Below are positions 26,237-35,916 of a DNA stretch of 64,000 nt, piece after piece. The stretch's first letter is position 1. Each line of letters opens with the position of its first letter. The notes beneath the pieces are model-generated. The model saw only the letters and a list, made by a program, of their open reading frames with translations. It did not search any database and was not told the origin of the DNA. Both the position numbers and the translations under genes were made by a program. The stretch comes from Pseudomonas laurylsulfativorans (GTDB lineage Bacteria; Pseudomonadota; Gammaproteobacteria; Pseudomonadales; Pseudomonadaceae): assembly GCF_002906155.1 (NCBI RefSeq), contig NZ_MUJK01000001.1, forward strand, positions 496,001 through 560,000. Direction: 5' to 3'.

Positions 26237-28372
26237 ATGCAAGCGCTGCTGCAGTATTTCAAAGCCATGCTCCACCCCGGCCCCGGGGTGTTGCTGTTTG
26301 CCTTGCGAACCATCGCGGCCGGGTTGTTGACCCTGTACCTGGCGTTTTTGTTCGATCTGGACCAGCCCAAGTGGTCGATCATGGCCGTGGTCATCATCAG
26401 CCAGCCACTGGGCGGCATGGTGCTGGCCCGCAGTTTCGGCCAGGTGATCGGCACCACATTGGGCGCGGCCGTGGCGGTATTGATCATGGCGATCTTTCCC
26501 CAGGCGCCGCTGCCGTTCATCACCACCCTGGCGTTATGGCTGGCGTTGTGCACCGCCGGTGGCACCTTGTTGCGCTATACCAGTTCCCAGGCGTTCGTCC
26601 TCAGCGGCTACACCGCTGTGGTGGTGGCCTTGCTGGCGGTGCCGGACCAGGATGGCATGTTCTTGCTGGCGGTGACCCGCGTCACCGAGACGTTGCTGGC
26701 GGTAGTCTGCGTGTGCGTGGTCAGCCTGCTCACCGCAAGGCCGGAAGCCGTGGCCCGGGATTACTTCGCCAGGATCGATCAAATCACCCGGTTGCTGGCC
26801 ACCCATGCCAGCGCCGTCATCCGCACCGAAGAGAGTGAAGCCGATTTCCAGCAGCGGCAAATGCAGTTGTTGGGCCAGATCAGCGGCCTGGAGGGCGTGC
26901 GCCGACACATGTACTTCGATGCGCCACGGTTACGCAGTGCCAACGGTCTTGTGCAACTGCTGGGCAACCAGTTGGTGCTTTTGACCGCGCGACTGACTGC
27001 CTTGCGCCACCAGCGCCAGTTGTTGACCGAGCGCTGGGAAGGCGAGCTGCCCGAGGAAATTCAACAGATACGCGCCGAAGAACTGGCCTTTCTCGATGAA
27101 CTGGCGCAGCAGGGGCGTTCGCTGTCCAGCGAAAGGCGTCACTATTTCACGGTGCTGCAACAACGCTTCGATGAGCTGGCTTACAAGGCCGAACAATTGA
27201 CCGAGCCGCTGCCGGCCACCCTGCGCTCGCTGGCCTGGTCGCTGCGCTGGGAGCAGGCGCGCCTGCTGCAGCAACTCGAACAGATTCTGGAACTGAGTGA
27301 TGCGATCCAGAGCGGTCGCCCTGCCAGCAGCGTGTTTCGTGGGCGGGAAAACCCGCTGCACCTGGACGTCACCCTCGCGACCATGAATGCCATCCGGGCC
27401 TTTTCCGCGTTGTTGATCGCGGGCCTGATCTGGATCGAAACCGGCTGGGACGGTGCGCGAGGCGGGATGGTGCTGGTGGGCATCCTTTGCTCGCTGATGT
27501 CGACCTTTCCTCGGCCGTTGCTGGCGGTTCAAAGCTATGCGCGGGGATTCGGGCTGGCGTTGGTGGCCTCGGCGCTGCTGCAGTTCATGTTTGTGCCGAT
27601 GATCAGCAATTTCGAGATGCTTGCCTTGTTGCTGGCACCCTTGCTCTACGCCGTTGCGGTGGGGCTGGCCAGTCCACCCACTACGGGAACCGGCATTGGT
27701 CTGGGGCTCACGACCTTTCTGTTGCTCGGCCCATTGAACGTGGGGATCGGCCAAAACACCGCGATCCAGTGGTTCGAGTTCGCCGGGGCTTATACCTGTG
27801 CGACTGTGTTGGCGTTGAGTGTCTATGCGCTGATTTTTCCGTTCAGGCCGGATTTGCGTATGCGAAGACTCTACAAAGAGAACTGCGAGCAGGTGTATGC
27901 CTTGCTGAAGACCTCGGCGACCGATGAGCAGCAATTTGCTTTCGAGAGCCGCATGGTTGATCGCCTGACCATGATGCTGGGGCTGTTGCCGGCAACCCAG
28001 GACCCACAATCGCGTGAGCGGTTTCAGGTCAGCCTGGGCTGTATGGCGCTGGGTATTGCCTTGAATCAGCTCAGGCAGCAGGGGCAGAACAACGCACTGC
28101 TGAGTCCGGGCCTGCAAAGCCGCCTGTTTTCGACTGTCCGGGAAACGGGAAGGCTGGTCGCCGGTCGACCCGGGGTCGAAGCGGCGCATGTGCTTGATAG
28201 CCTGCGCTCCCTGGGCGACGAACTGGATGCCTTGCATACCAATGTTCATGAGCACTTGTGGTCAGTGTTCCGTATGCGCGTGGCGCTGCTGATCGTGGTG
28301 TCGTTCGTCGAGCGTTATCGCGGTTACTTTCAACCCGCCGGCCTTGAAGGAGACCCTGTTCTTGCCCATTGA
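26237..28372 (+). CDS. FUSC/AaeB-type inner-membrane efflux protein
   Basis: 711 residues with two blocks of membrane helices. The first lies near 15-165 (VLLFALRTIAAGLLTLYLAFLF and following); the second lies in the C-terminal half (FSALLIAGLIWIETGW and following). A soluble, Gln-rich helical domain separates them. This is the layout of fusaric-acid-resistance/aromatic-acid exporters. It works with the DUF1656 and HlyD-type genes downstream as one operon. The chosen ATG (MQALLQYF) lacks a close ribosome site; a GTG at 26198 would add 13 residues. Confidence 0.85.
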   Translation: MQALLQYFKAMLHPGPGVLLFALRTIAAGLLTLYLAFLFDLDQPKWSIMAVVIISQPLGGMVLARSFGQVIGTTLGAAVAVLIMAIFPQAPLPFITTLALWLALCTAGGTLLRYTSSQAFVLSGYTAVVVALLAVPDQDGMFLLAVTRVTETLLAVVCVCVVSLLTARPEAVARDYFARIDQITRLLATHASAVIRTEESEADFQQRQMQLLGQISGLEGVRRHMYFDAPRLRSANGLVQLLGNQLVLLTARLTALRHQRQLLTERWEGELPEEIQQIRAEELAFLDELAQQGRSLSSERRHYFTVLQQRFDELAYKAEQLTEPLPATLRSLAWSLRWEQARLLQQLEQILELSDAIQSGRPASSVFRGRENPLHLDVTLATMNAIRAFSALLIAGLIWIETGWDGARGGMVLVGILCSLMSTFPRPLLAVQSYARGFGLALVASALLQFMFVPMISNFEMLALLLAPLLYAVAVGLASPPTTGTGIGLGLTTFLLLGPLNVGIGQNTAIQWFEFAGAYTCATVLALSVYALIFPFRPDLRMRRLYKENCEQVYALLKTSATDEQQFAFESRMVDRLTMMLGLLPATQDPQSRERFQVSLGCMALGIALNQLRQQGQNNALLSPGLQSRLFSTVRETGRLVAGRPGVEAAHVLDSLRSLGDELDALHTNVHEHLWSVFRMRVALLIVVSFVERYRGYFQPAGLEGDPVLAH

Positions 28373-28562
28373 TCTGGAAATAGGTGGGGCCTATCTGCCT
28401 CCGATTGCCCAGGCGCTGCTGCTGGGCTTGCCGATTTTTCTGTTGCTGGACTGGACGTTGCGGCGCCTTGGCGTGCTGCAGTTTGTCTGGCATGAGGCGT
28501 TGTTCGAAGGCGCGTTGTACGTCTGCGTCTGCGCCACGTTGATTCTGGTAATGGGAGCCTGA
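28362..28562 (+). CDS. DUF1656 small membrane protein of the efflux operon
   Basis: 66 residues from a TTG (PIDLEIGGAYLPPIAQALLLGLP), with two hydrophobic helices. It matches DUF1656 proteins, which usually sit between the FUSC pump and its HlyD-type adaptor. AAGGAG lies nine bases before the TTG and overlaps the end of the FUSC gene. The role within the pump is unknown. Confidence 0.85.
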   Translation: MPIDLEIGGAYLPPIAQALLLGLPIFLLLDWTLRRLGVLQFVWHEALFEGALYVCVCATLILVMGA

Positions 28563-28566
28563 TGCC

Positions 28567-29517
28567 TTGAAGAACATCCTTTCCCGACTCACGACGTTGG
28601 CGGTGGTGCTGCTGGCCGTCATCCTGGGCTGGTTCGCCTGGGAGCACTACACCCGCGCCCCCTGGACCCGGGATGCCCGGGTGCGTGCCGATGTGGTGAC
28701 CTTGTCCGCCGATGTTTCGGGGCGAATCGTCAGCCTGTCCGTGCAGGACAACCAACACGTGGACAAAGGCCAGGCGTTGCTGCAGATCGATCCAGCGCGT
28801 TACACGCTGGCGGTGGAACATGCCAAACGTGCCGTTGAGGTATCGAAAGCTTCGCTCGGGCAGGCCCAGGCAGCCATTAGCGCCAGCGAAGCGTTGCTCA
28901 AGCAACGCCAGAGTGAGGAGCAACGGCGGCGCACGCTCAAGGACCGTTCGGCGATTTCCGGCGAAGAGTGGGAGAAAGCCAACACCGATGTGTCGGTTGC
29001 CCAGGCTGACTTGCTGCGCAATCAGGCCAATCTGGTGTTGGCCCAGGCCAACGTGCAACTGGCCATCGCGGCCTTGACCCAGTCCGAACTCGATTTGCAG
29101 CGTACCCATGTCGTCTCCCCGGTGACCGGCTTTGTCACCAATCTGCTGACCCGGGAGGGCGACTACGCCTCGGCCGGCGGCCCATTGTTGGCGCTGGTGG
29201 ATAGCGACTCGTTCTATGTCAGCGGTTACTTTGAAGAAACCAAGTTGCCGCGGATCGGGGAGGGTGACCGGGTCAAAATCGAGTTGATGAGTGGCGAGAC
29301 GTTCGGCGGCAAAGTGCAGAGCATTGCCTTCGCCATTGCCGACCGGGAAAACCTGCCGGGCGGTCGCCTGCTGGCCAACATCAACCCCAGTTACACCTGG
29401 ATCAAGCTGGCGCAACGGGTGCCGGTGCGGATCGAGATCGATGCCGATTACGTCGGCAAGGGAAAACTGCGGGCAGGGACCACGGCCACCGTGACCGTCC
29501 AGGAAAACCATCGCTAA
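28567..29517 (+). CDS. HlyD-family periplasmic adaptor of the efflux operon
   Basis: 316 residues: an N-terminal membrane anchor (ILSRLTTLAVVLLAVILGWFAW), a biotinyl-lipoyl half-motif (GRIVSLSVQDNQHVDKGQALLQIDP), a long helical hairpin (about 80-165), the second lipoyl half (RTHVVSPVTGFVTNLL), and a beta-barrel region. It would connect the FUSC pump to an outer-membrane channel. No channel is encoded in this operon; OprN lies next door but on the other strand with MexEF. Starts at TTG, four bases after the DUF1656 stop. Confidence 0.9.
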   Translation: MKNILSRLTTLAVVLLAVILGWFAWEHYTRAPWTRDARVRADVVTLSADVSGRIVSLSVQDNQHVDKGQALLQIDPARYTLAVEHAKRAVEVSKASLGQAQAAISASEALLKQRQSEEQRRRTLKDRSAISGEEWEKANTDVSVAQADLLRNQANLVLAQANVQLAIAALTQSELDLQRTHVVSPVTGFVTNLLTREGDYASAGGPLLALVDSDSFYVSGYFEETKLPRIGEGDRVKIELMSGETFGGKVQSIAFAIADRENLPGGRLLANINPSYTWIKLAQRVPVRIEIDADYVGKGKLRAGTTATVTVQENHR

Positions 29518-29522
29518 CCCCT

Positions 29523-29624
29523 TGTAGGAGCGAGCCTGCTCGCGAAAAACCCGATGACGACGAGGTGAATCAGGTTTGTCGCGTCATCGTTGACGTCCAT
29601 CGCGAGCAGGCTCGCTCCTACAAG
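29523..29624. repeat. REP palindrome pair between convergent operons
   Basis: Inverted REP copies at 29523-29547 and 29598-29624 lie in the gap between the convergent HlyD-type gene and oprN, a usual REP location. Confidence 0.85.
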
Positions 29625-29656
29625 GGCAGGGGGTGTTTTTGAGAGGATAAAAAGAA

Positions 29657-29681
29657 CCCCGCGACCGAATGAGACGCAGGG
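29657..29681 (-). terminator. terminator of the mexEF-oprN operon
   Basis: A 7-base GC-rich stem (29657-29663 with 29675-29681) is followed on the minus strand by TTCTTTTT, 50 bases past the oprN stop. Confidence 0.75.
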
Positions 29682-29731
29682 CTAAGGAATTGGTTGGTTG
29701 CGGCCAACCAAAGGAGCACTTTCAAACCGTA

Positions 29732-31153
29732 TTACTTGCTCGCGACCGTCTCCGGCTGCCAACCACCGCCCAGGGCCTTGTAGATCGCGACGATGCCACG
29801 ATACAGGTCGACCTCGGCCAGGGCCTGGGTGTCTTCGGCCGCCAAGCGTTCACGCTGGGCGTCGAGCAACACAAGGAAGTCGGCGGTGCCTTCGCGGTAG
29901 CGAATCTCCGCCAGGTCGGCGGCCGAGCGGCTGGACTCGCTCTGGCGAATCAACGAGATCAGGCGCTGCTGGCGTTTGCCGTAGTCGCTGAAGGCGTTTT
30001 CCGATTCCTCAAGGGCCAGCAACACTTGCTGCTCGTAGGTCGCCAGGGCGCCTTCGGCATCGGCGTCGGCACCGCGCAAACGGGCCTTCACGCTGCCCAG
30101 GTCAAACGCCGCCCAGGTGATACTCGGGCCGAGTGCCCAGGCGTTGGCCGCCGAGGAGCCGATCTGCGAGCCGCGCCCGGCGGTGAAGCCAAGGAAGCCA
30201 CTGAGGCTGACCCGCGGGAACAGATCCGCCTTGGCCACGCCGATACGCGCAGTGGCCGAGGCCAGTTTGCGTTCGGCACTGAGGATGTCCGGACGGCGTT
30301 GCAGCAGTTCACCCGGATCACCGATCGGCAGTGCCTTGGCAATCGCCGGCAGGTCTTTCGGGCTCAGGTCCACGGTTAGCTTGTCCGGACGTTCACCTAG
30401 CAGGGTGGCGATACGGTTTTTCTGCCGAACCTGTTCAGCCTGCAATTGCGGCACGCTGGCTTCGACCGAGGCCAATCGGGCATCGGCACGCTCGACATCG
30501 AGCTGATCGCCGACGCCGGCATCCCGCAGGCTGATGGTGATTTTGCGCGACTCCTGCTGGTTCTGCAGGTTGGCCAGGGCAATTTTCTCCCGTAGCTGCG
30601 CGCCGCGCAGTTGACCGTAGGAATCCACCAGTTCAGCAATCATGGTGACTTGCAGTTGGTAAAGATCGGCCTCGAACGCCTGTTGCTCGGCGTTGGCCGA
30701 CTCCAGATTGCGCTGGATGCGGCCGAACAGGTCAATTTCCCAGGCCATGTCCAGGCCCAGGTCGTAGCGTTCGCTGTTGACCCGGTCGGTGGTCTGGCCC
30801 GGAATCTGGCCTTTGCCCAGGTCACTGCTGACGCGGCTGGTGATGGTCGGCATGGCGTCATTGCTGACGTCATCGCGGATCGCCCGCGCCGCTTTCCAGC
30901 GGGCGAAGGCGACGCGCAGATCACGGTTGCCTTGCAGCGATTGCGTCACCAACTGGTTGAGGGTCGGGTCTTCGAACTGCTGCCACCAGATGCCTTCGAA
31001 GCGCGAACGGTCAAAGTTCTTCTGACCGGCCGCACCATCGGTGGCGGTGGTGATGTTGGCCGGTTCAAGGGCTTCGGTCTTGTAGTCCGGGCCCACGGCA
31101 CAGGCGCTCAGCGCCAGTACCAGCAGGCTCGGCAGGAAGGCTTTCAAACTCAT
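29732..31153 (-). CDS. oprN: outer-membrane efflux channel lipoprotein (OprN-like)
   Basis: 473 residues of the TolC/NodT lipoprotein family: lipobox LALSACA with the acylated Cys at about 18, then two duplicated outer-membrane-factor repeats (helical barrel, for example LRVAFARWKAARAI and SAADLAEIRYREGTADFLVLLDAQRE). It forms the exit duct for MexE-MexF. The ATG overlaps the mexF stop (ATGA), so the two are translationally coupled. Length matches OprN (about 472). Confidence 0.92.
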   Translation of the reverse strand: MSLKAFLPSLLVLALSACAVGPDYKTEALEPANITTATDGAAGQKNFDRSRFEGIWWQQFEDPTLNQLVTQSLQGNRDLRVAFARWKAARAIRDDVSNDAMPTITSRVSSDLGKGQIPGQTTDRVNSERYDLGLDMAWEIDLFGRIQRNLESANAEQQAFEADLYQLQVTMIAELVDSYGQLRGAQLREKIALANLQNQQESRKITISLRDAGVGDQLDVERADARLASVEASVPQLQAEQVRQKNRIATLLGERPDKLTVDLSPKDLPAIAKALPIGDPGELLQRRPDILSAERKLASATARIGVAKADLFPRVSLSGFLGFTAGRGSQIGSSAANAWALGPSITWAAFDLGSVKARLRGADADAEGALATYEQQVLLALEESENAFSDYGKRQQRLISLIRQSESSRSAADLAEIRYREGTADFLVLLDAQRERLAAEDTQALAEVDLYRGIVAIYKALGGGWQPETVASK

Positions 31154-34100
31154 CAATGCGACTCCAGCTTCAGGGTGGCCTTGGCAGCTTTGCGCTTCTC
31201 GCCGCGCTCGACAAAGTTACGAATCAATACGTAGAACACTGGCGTCAGCAACAGACCGAAGAAGGTCACCCCGAGCATCCCGGAGAACACCGCCACACCC
31301 ATGGCATGACGCATTTCGGCACCGGCACCACTGGAGAACACCAGTGGCACTACACCCATGATGAACGCGAAGGAGGTCATCAGGATTGGCCGCAGACGCA
31401 AGCGGCAAGCTTCCAGGACCGCCGCCAGCGGGTTGAGGCCTTCGAGCTGTTTGTCCTTGGCGAACTCGACGATCAGGATCGCGTTCTTACAGGCAAGCCC
31501 CACCAGTACGATCAAACCGATCTGGGTAAAGATGTTGTTGTCGCCACCGGAAGCAATCACGCCGGTAATGGCCGACAGCAGGGTCATCGGTACGATCAGG
31601 ATCACCGCCAGTGGCAGGCTCCAGCTTTCGTACTGGGCCGCCAGTACCAGGAACGCCAGCAGTACGCAGAGCGGGAACACGAACAGCGCAGTGTTGCCGG
31701 ACAGGATCTGCTGGTAGGTCAGGTCGGTCCATTCGTAGGTCATGCCGTTGGGCAGTTCTTCCTTGAGCAGTTTCTCGATGGCTTTTTCGGCCTGGCCGGA
31801 GCTGTAGCCGGGGGCTGCCGCACCGTTGATTTCAGCGGTAATGAAGCCGTTGTAGTGCATCACGCGGTCCGGCCCCGAGGTGTCGCTGACTTTGATGAAG
31901 GTCGCCAGCGGGATCATCTCGCCTTTGTTGTTGCGTACTTTCAGCTGGCCGATCTGGTCAGACTCAAGACGGAACTGCTGCTCGGCCTGAACGTTGACCT
32001 GATAGGTGCGCCCGAAACGGTTGAAGTCGTTGGCATACAGCGAACCCAGGTAAATCTGCAGGGTGTCGAAGATGTCGCTGACGGCCACGCCGTGGGTCTT
32101 GGCTTTTTCCCGGTCGATGGCGGCATCGACCTGGGGCACGTTCACCGTATAGCTGGTGAACAGGCCGGCCAGTTCCGGCACGTTGTGGCTCTTGTTGATG
32201 ATATTCATGGTTTCTTTGTACAGCTCTTCGTAGCCCAGGTTGCCCCGGTCTTCGATCTGCAGACGGAAACCACCGATGGTGCCCAGGCCTTGTACCGGCG
32301 GCGGCGGGAAGATCGCCATGTAGGCTTCCTGGATGTTCGCGTACTGGCCGTTCAAGGCCCCGGCAATCGCACCGGCGGACATGCTCGGGTCTTTACGCTC
32401 GTCGAACGGCTTGAGGGTCACGAACACGATGCCGGCGTTCGGGCTGTTGGTGAAGCCGTTGATCGACAGACCAGGGAAGGCCACCGCACTTTCCACGCCA
32501 GGCTGTTTCAGCGCCAGTTCGGACATGCGCTTGATCACGTCTTCGGTACGGTCAAGGCTCGATGCATCCGGCAATTGCGCGAAGGCCACCAGGTATTGCT
32601 TGTCCTGGCCGGGTACGAAACCGGTCGGGGTGCTGGAGAAACCGAAGAAAGTCAGGACCATCAGGCCGGCGTACAACAACAAGGCGATGCCGCTTGAGCG
32701 GATCACACGGGCGACGGTGCCGACATAACCATGGCTGGCTTTCTCGAAGAAGCGGTTGAACGGACGGAACAACCAGCCGCCAAAGACCTTGTCGAGGACT
32801 TTGGAAAAGCGGTCCTTCGGCGCGTCATGGCCCTTGAGCAATACCGCCGCCAGTGCTGGCGACAGGGTCAGCGAGTTGAAGGCCGAGATCACCGTGGAAA
32901 TCGCAATGGTCAGGGCGAACTGCTTGTAGAACTGCCCGGTCAACCCGGAGATGAATGCCGCCGGAACGAATACCGCACACAGCACCAGCGCCGTGGCAAT
33001 GATCGGGCCGGTCACTTCACGCATGGCGCGTTTGGTGGCTTCGACCGGTGTGAGTCCGAGCTCGATGTTCCGTTCGACGTTCTCCACCACCACGATGGCG
33101 TCGTCCACCACGATACCGATCGCCAATACCAGGCCGAACAGCGAAAGGGCGTTGAGCGAGAAGCCGAACAGGTGCATCACGGCAAAGGTGCCGATCAGCG
33201 ATACCGGTACCGCGACCAACGGAATGATCGAGGCGCGCCAGGTTTGCAGGAACAGGATCACCACCAGCACCACGAGGATCAGCGCTTCGAAGAGGGTGTG
33301 AACCACCGCCTCGATAGAGCCGCGCACGAAGATCGTCGGGTCATAGACGATGCTGAAGTCCATGCCTTCGGGGAAGCTCTTCTTCAGTTCGGCCATTTTT
33401 GCCCGCACTTCGTTGGAGATCTCGATGGCGTTGGAACCCGGACGCTGGAAGATCGGGATCGCCACCGCCGGCTGGTTGTTGAGCAGCGAACGCAGGGCGT
33501 ACTGGCTGGAGCCCAGCTCGACGCGAGCGATATCCTTGAGGCGAGTGATTTCACCGTTGTCGCCAGAGCGAATGATGATGTTCTCGAACTCTTCCTCGGA
33601 CACCAGACGGCCCTGAGTGTTGACCGACAGCTGGAACGCCGTGGCATTTGGCGCGGGTGGAGCCCCCAGGGCACCGGCCGCTACCTGGCGGTTCTGTTCA
33701 CGGATCGCCGTGACCACATCGGTCGCTGTCAGGTTGCGCGAAGCGGTCTTGTTCGGGTCGAGCCACACACGCAGCGAGTAATCGCCCATGCCGAACAACT
33801 GCACATCACCGACACCGCCCAGGCGCGCCAGCTCATCCTTGATGTTGAGCAGGGCGTAGTTGGACAGGTACAGCATGTCGTAGCGTTTGTCCGGCGAGGT
33901 CAAGTGCACAACCATGGTCAGGTCGGGCGACGCCTTGTCCACGGTGATACCGATGCGTGTCACTTCCTCGGGAAGTTTCGGCTCGGTCCGGGTCACGCGG
34001 TTTTGCACCTGCACCTGCGCGTTGTCCAGGTCGGTACCCAGGGCAAAGGTGATGGTCAGGGTGATCTTGCCGTCGGCGGTGGACTGCGAGGACATGTACA

Positions 34101-34332
34101 GCATGTTCTCGACACCGGTAATGGCTTGCTCCAGCGGAGCGGCCACGGTTTCACCGATGACTTTCGGGTTGGCACCCGGGAAGTTGGCGCGCACCACCAC
34201 GGTCGGCGGCACCACTTCCGGGTATTCGCTGATTGGCAACTGGAACAGCGAGATCGCACCGGCGATCAGGATCAGCAGCGATAGCACCGCTGCGAAGATC
34301 GGCCGCGAAATGAAGAATTGGGAAAAATTCAT
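31153..34332 (-). CDS. mexF: RND multidrug efflux pump (MexF-like)
   Basis: 1059-residue proton-driven inner-membrane transporter of the HAE1 family, with the RND duplication: helix one near 11-29, large periplasmic loops, and a charged transmembrane motif GIVVDDAIVVVENVER carrying the proton-relay Asp pair. The N-terminus (MNFSQFFISRPIFAAVLSLLILIAG) and much of the length read as MexF. In P. aeruginosa MexEF-OprN exports chloramphenicol, fluoroquinolones, trimethoprim and quinolone-signal precursors; substrates here are inferred. It lies 12 bases after mexE. Confidence 0.95.
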   Translation of the reverse strand: MNFSQFFISRPIFAAVLSLLILIAGAISLFQLPISEYPEVVPPTVVVRANFPGANPKVIGETVAAPLEQAITGVENMLYMSSQSTADGKITLTITFALGTDLDNAQVQVQNRVTRTEPKLPEEVTRIGITVDKASPDLTMVVHLTSPDKRYDMLYLSNYALLNIKDELARLGGVGDVQLFGMGDYSLRVWLDPNKTASRNLTATDVVTAIREQNRQVAAGALGAPPAPNATAFQLSVNTQGRLVSEEEFENIIIRSGDNGEITRLKDIARVELGSSQYALRSLLNNQPAVAIPIFQRPGSNAIEISNEVRAKMAELKKSFPEGMDFSIVYDPTIFVRGSIEAVVHTLFEALILVVLVVILFLQTWRASIIPLVAVPVSLIGTFAVMHLFGFSLNALSLFGLVLAIGIVVDDAIVVVENVERNIELGLTPVEATKRAMREVTGPIIATALVLCAVFVPAAFISGLTGQFYKQFALTIAISTVISAFNSLTLSPALAAVLLKGHDAPKDRFSKVLDKVFGGWLFRPFNRFFEKASHGYVGTVARVIRSSGIALLLYAGLMVLTFFGFSSTPTGFVPGQDKQYLVAFAQLPDASSLDRTEDVIKRMSELALKQPGVESAVAFPGLSINGFTNSPNAGIVFVTLKPFDERKDPSMSAGAIAGALNGQYANIQEAYMAIFPPPPVQGLGTIGGFRLQIEDRGNLGYEELYKETMNIINKSHNVPELAGLFTSYTVNVPQVDAAIDREKAKTHGVAVSDIFDTLQIYLGSLYANDFNRFGRTYQVNVQAEQQFRLESDQIGQLKVRNNKGEMIPLATFIKVSDTSGPDRVMHYNGFITAEINGAAAPGYSSGQAEKAIEKLLKEELPNGMTYEWTDLTYQQILSGNTALFVFPLCVLLAFLVLAAQYESWSLPLAVILIVPMTLLSAITGVIASGGDNNIFTQIGLIVLVGLACKNAILIVEFAKDKQLEGLNPLAAVLEACRLRLRPILMTSFAFIMGVVPLVFSSGAGAEMRHAMGVAVFSGMLGVTFFGLLLTPVFYVLIRNFVERGEKRKAAKATLKLESH

Positions 34333-34344
34333 CGTAAAAATCCC

Positions 34345-35598
34345 TTAACCGCGTGGGGTCGTGGCAGCCAGTTTCACAGCCGTGCCCGGCGCAACCTTGG
34401 CGGGTGCGACTTGGGGCAGGTTGCTGGCTTCCAGCGCTTGGCGTTGTTGTGCGAGTGCCGCGAGGGTTTGTTCACTGGCCATCGGAATCACTTCAGGGGT
34501 GACCGGTGAACCAGGGCGTACCCGTTGCAGGCCCTTGACGATGATGGTGTCGTCCTTGTTCAGGCCACTGCGCACGATGCGCAAGCCTTCGATCTTCGGA
34601 CCCAGCTCGACCGCGCGGTAAGCGGTTTTGTTCTCGGCATCCATCACCAGCACGAACTTCTTGCCCAGGTCGGTACCGACCGCTTCATCGTTGATCAGCA
34701 TGGCGCTGTAGGTGCCGCTGCCCACCAGTTTCAGGCGTGCATAGAGGCCCGGGGTGTAGCTGCCATCGCTGTTGTCGAACACGGCGCGACCACGGATGGT
34801 GCCGGTCTTCGGGTTGACCTGGTTGTCGACGAAGTTCATGACGCCCTGGTGCGGGTTGCCGTCCTCGTTGGACAGGCCCATGTAAACCGGGGTGGTGGCG
34901 CCGCGTTTGCCCTGGCGAGCGAGTTCGGTGTACTTGAGGAACACACGTTCATCCGCATCGAAGTAGGCGTACACCTTGTCGGTGGAGACCACGCTGGTCA
35001 GCGCGGTGGTGTCGGCCGTCACCAGGTTGCCGGCGGTGATTTCCGCACGGCTGACGCGGCCGCTGATGGGGGCGGTGACGCGGGTGAAACTCAGGTTCAG
35101 TTTGGCCAGGTCCAGTTGCGCTTGCAGGGCACCGACAGCGGCGCGGGCTTCCTGGGCAGCGCTGGTACGCGAATCTGCCAGTTCGGCGGAAATCGCGTTG
35201 CTGGTGCGCAGGCGCTCACCACGCTGGGCTTCGTTTTCGCTGCGGGTGGCGTTGGCGCGCGATTGTGCAACCAGTGCTTCGAGGCGGCGGACCTCAGCCT
35301 GGAACGGACGCGGGTCGATCTGGAACAGCAGGTCGCCTTTCTTGACCAGTGCACCTTCTGTGAACGCCACTTCATCGATCTGGCCGGAGACCCGCGGACG
35401 AATCTCGACGGTTTCCGGCGCTTCGAGGCGGCCGGTGAATTCGTCCCACTCGTTGACCGGTTGCTCTAGTACCTTGGCCACGCTGACCTTGGCTGCTGGC
35501 ATCGTGGCGGCGGTTTCCGGGGCCTTGCCGCAAGCGCTGATCACCACTACGGCCAATAAAGCCAACGGGAAGCGCAAATGTTTGAGTGACTGTTCCAT
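34345..35598 (-). CDS. mexE: RND periplasmic adaptor (MexE-like)
   Basis: 417-residue membrane-fusion lipoprotein with a lipobox (VVVISACGK, Cys at 23), lipoyl half-domains (RPRVSGQIDEVAFTEGALVKKGDLLFQIDP and TRVTAPISGRVSRAEITAGNLV), a helical hairpin and a beta-barrel. It bridges MexF and OprN. The ATG of MEQSLKHLRF places the signal peptide normally; MexE of P. aeruginosa has about 414 residues. The operon is expected to be switched on by MexT, encoded just upstream on the same strand. Confidence 0.93.
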   Translation of the reverse strand: MEQSLKHLRFPLALLAVVVISACGKAPETAATMPAAKVSVAKVLEQPVNEWDEFTGRLEAPETVEIRPRVSGQIDEVAFTEGALVKKGDLLFQIDPRPFQAEVRRLEALVAQSRANATRSENEAQRGERLRTSNAISAELADSRTSAAQEARAAVGALQAQLDLAKLNLSFTRVTAPISGRVSRAEITAGNLVTADTTALTSVVSTDKVYAYFDADERVFLKYTELARQGKRGATTPVYMGLSNEDGNPHQGVMNFVDNQVNPKTGTIRGRAVFDNSDGSYTPGLYARLKLVGSGTYSAMLINDEAVGTDLGKKFVLVMDAENKTAYRAVELGPKIEGLRIVRSGLNKDDTIIVKGLQRVRPGSPVTPEVIPMASEQTLAALAQQRQALEASNLPQVAPAKVAPGTAVKLAATTPRG

Positions 35599-35743
35599 GG
35601 ATGCATCCGCCAATGTGTTGAGATTGGCGAATGATGCGCGGCGGGTTTGTATCTCACGAATCGAATGGGGCGAAGGTAACTATCATTCGGAATGATAGGA
35701 GAGGCCAGGTTAGCTCTCTAGCCTGCGCCTTACGCAGAGGTCT

Positions 35744-35767
35744 ATCAATGAGGTCGATGGCAATTCT
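35744..35767. promoter_or_regulatory. candidate MexT (nod-box-like) site upstream of mexE
   Basis: The plus strand reads ATCA, five bases, GTCGAT, four bases, ATTCT. The first two blocks match exactly the MexT consensus I recall (ATCA-N5-GTCGAT-N4-ACYAT); the third is only partial. The site lies about 146 bases upstream of the mexE start. Confidence 0.55.
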
Positions 35768-35812
35768 GTATTGCCACAAAAGCATCAATCAGTCTTGAAA
35801 CCCGGGTGCGGC

Positions 35813-35888
35813 CTTCGCGAGAAGGCTCGCTCCCACATTGGATCTTCGTCGTTCACAAAACCTGTGGGAGCGGGCTTGCCCGCGAAGG
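35813..35888. repeat. REP palindrome pair between mexT and mexE
   Basis: Inverted REP copies at 35813-35838 and 35862-35888 lie between the mexT stop and the mexE promoter, so they separate the regulator transcript from the pump operon. Confidence 0.85.
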
Positions 35889-35916
35889 GGCCAGAAGCCT
35901 CAATCCAAAATCAGCT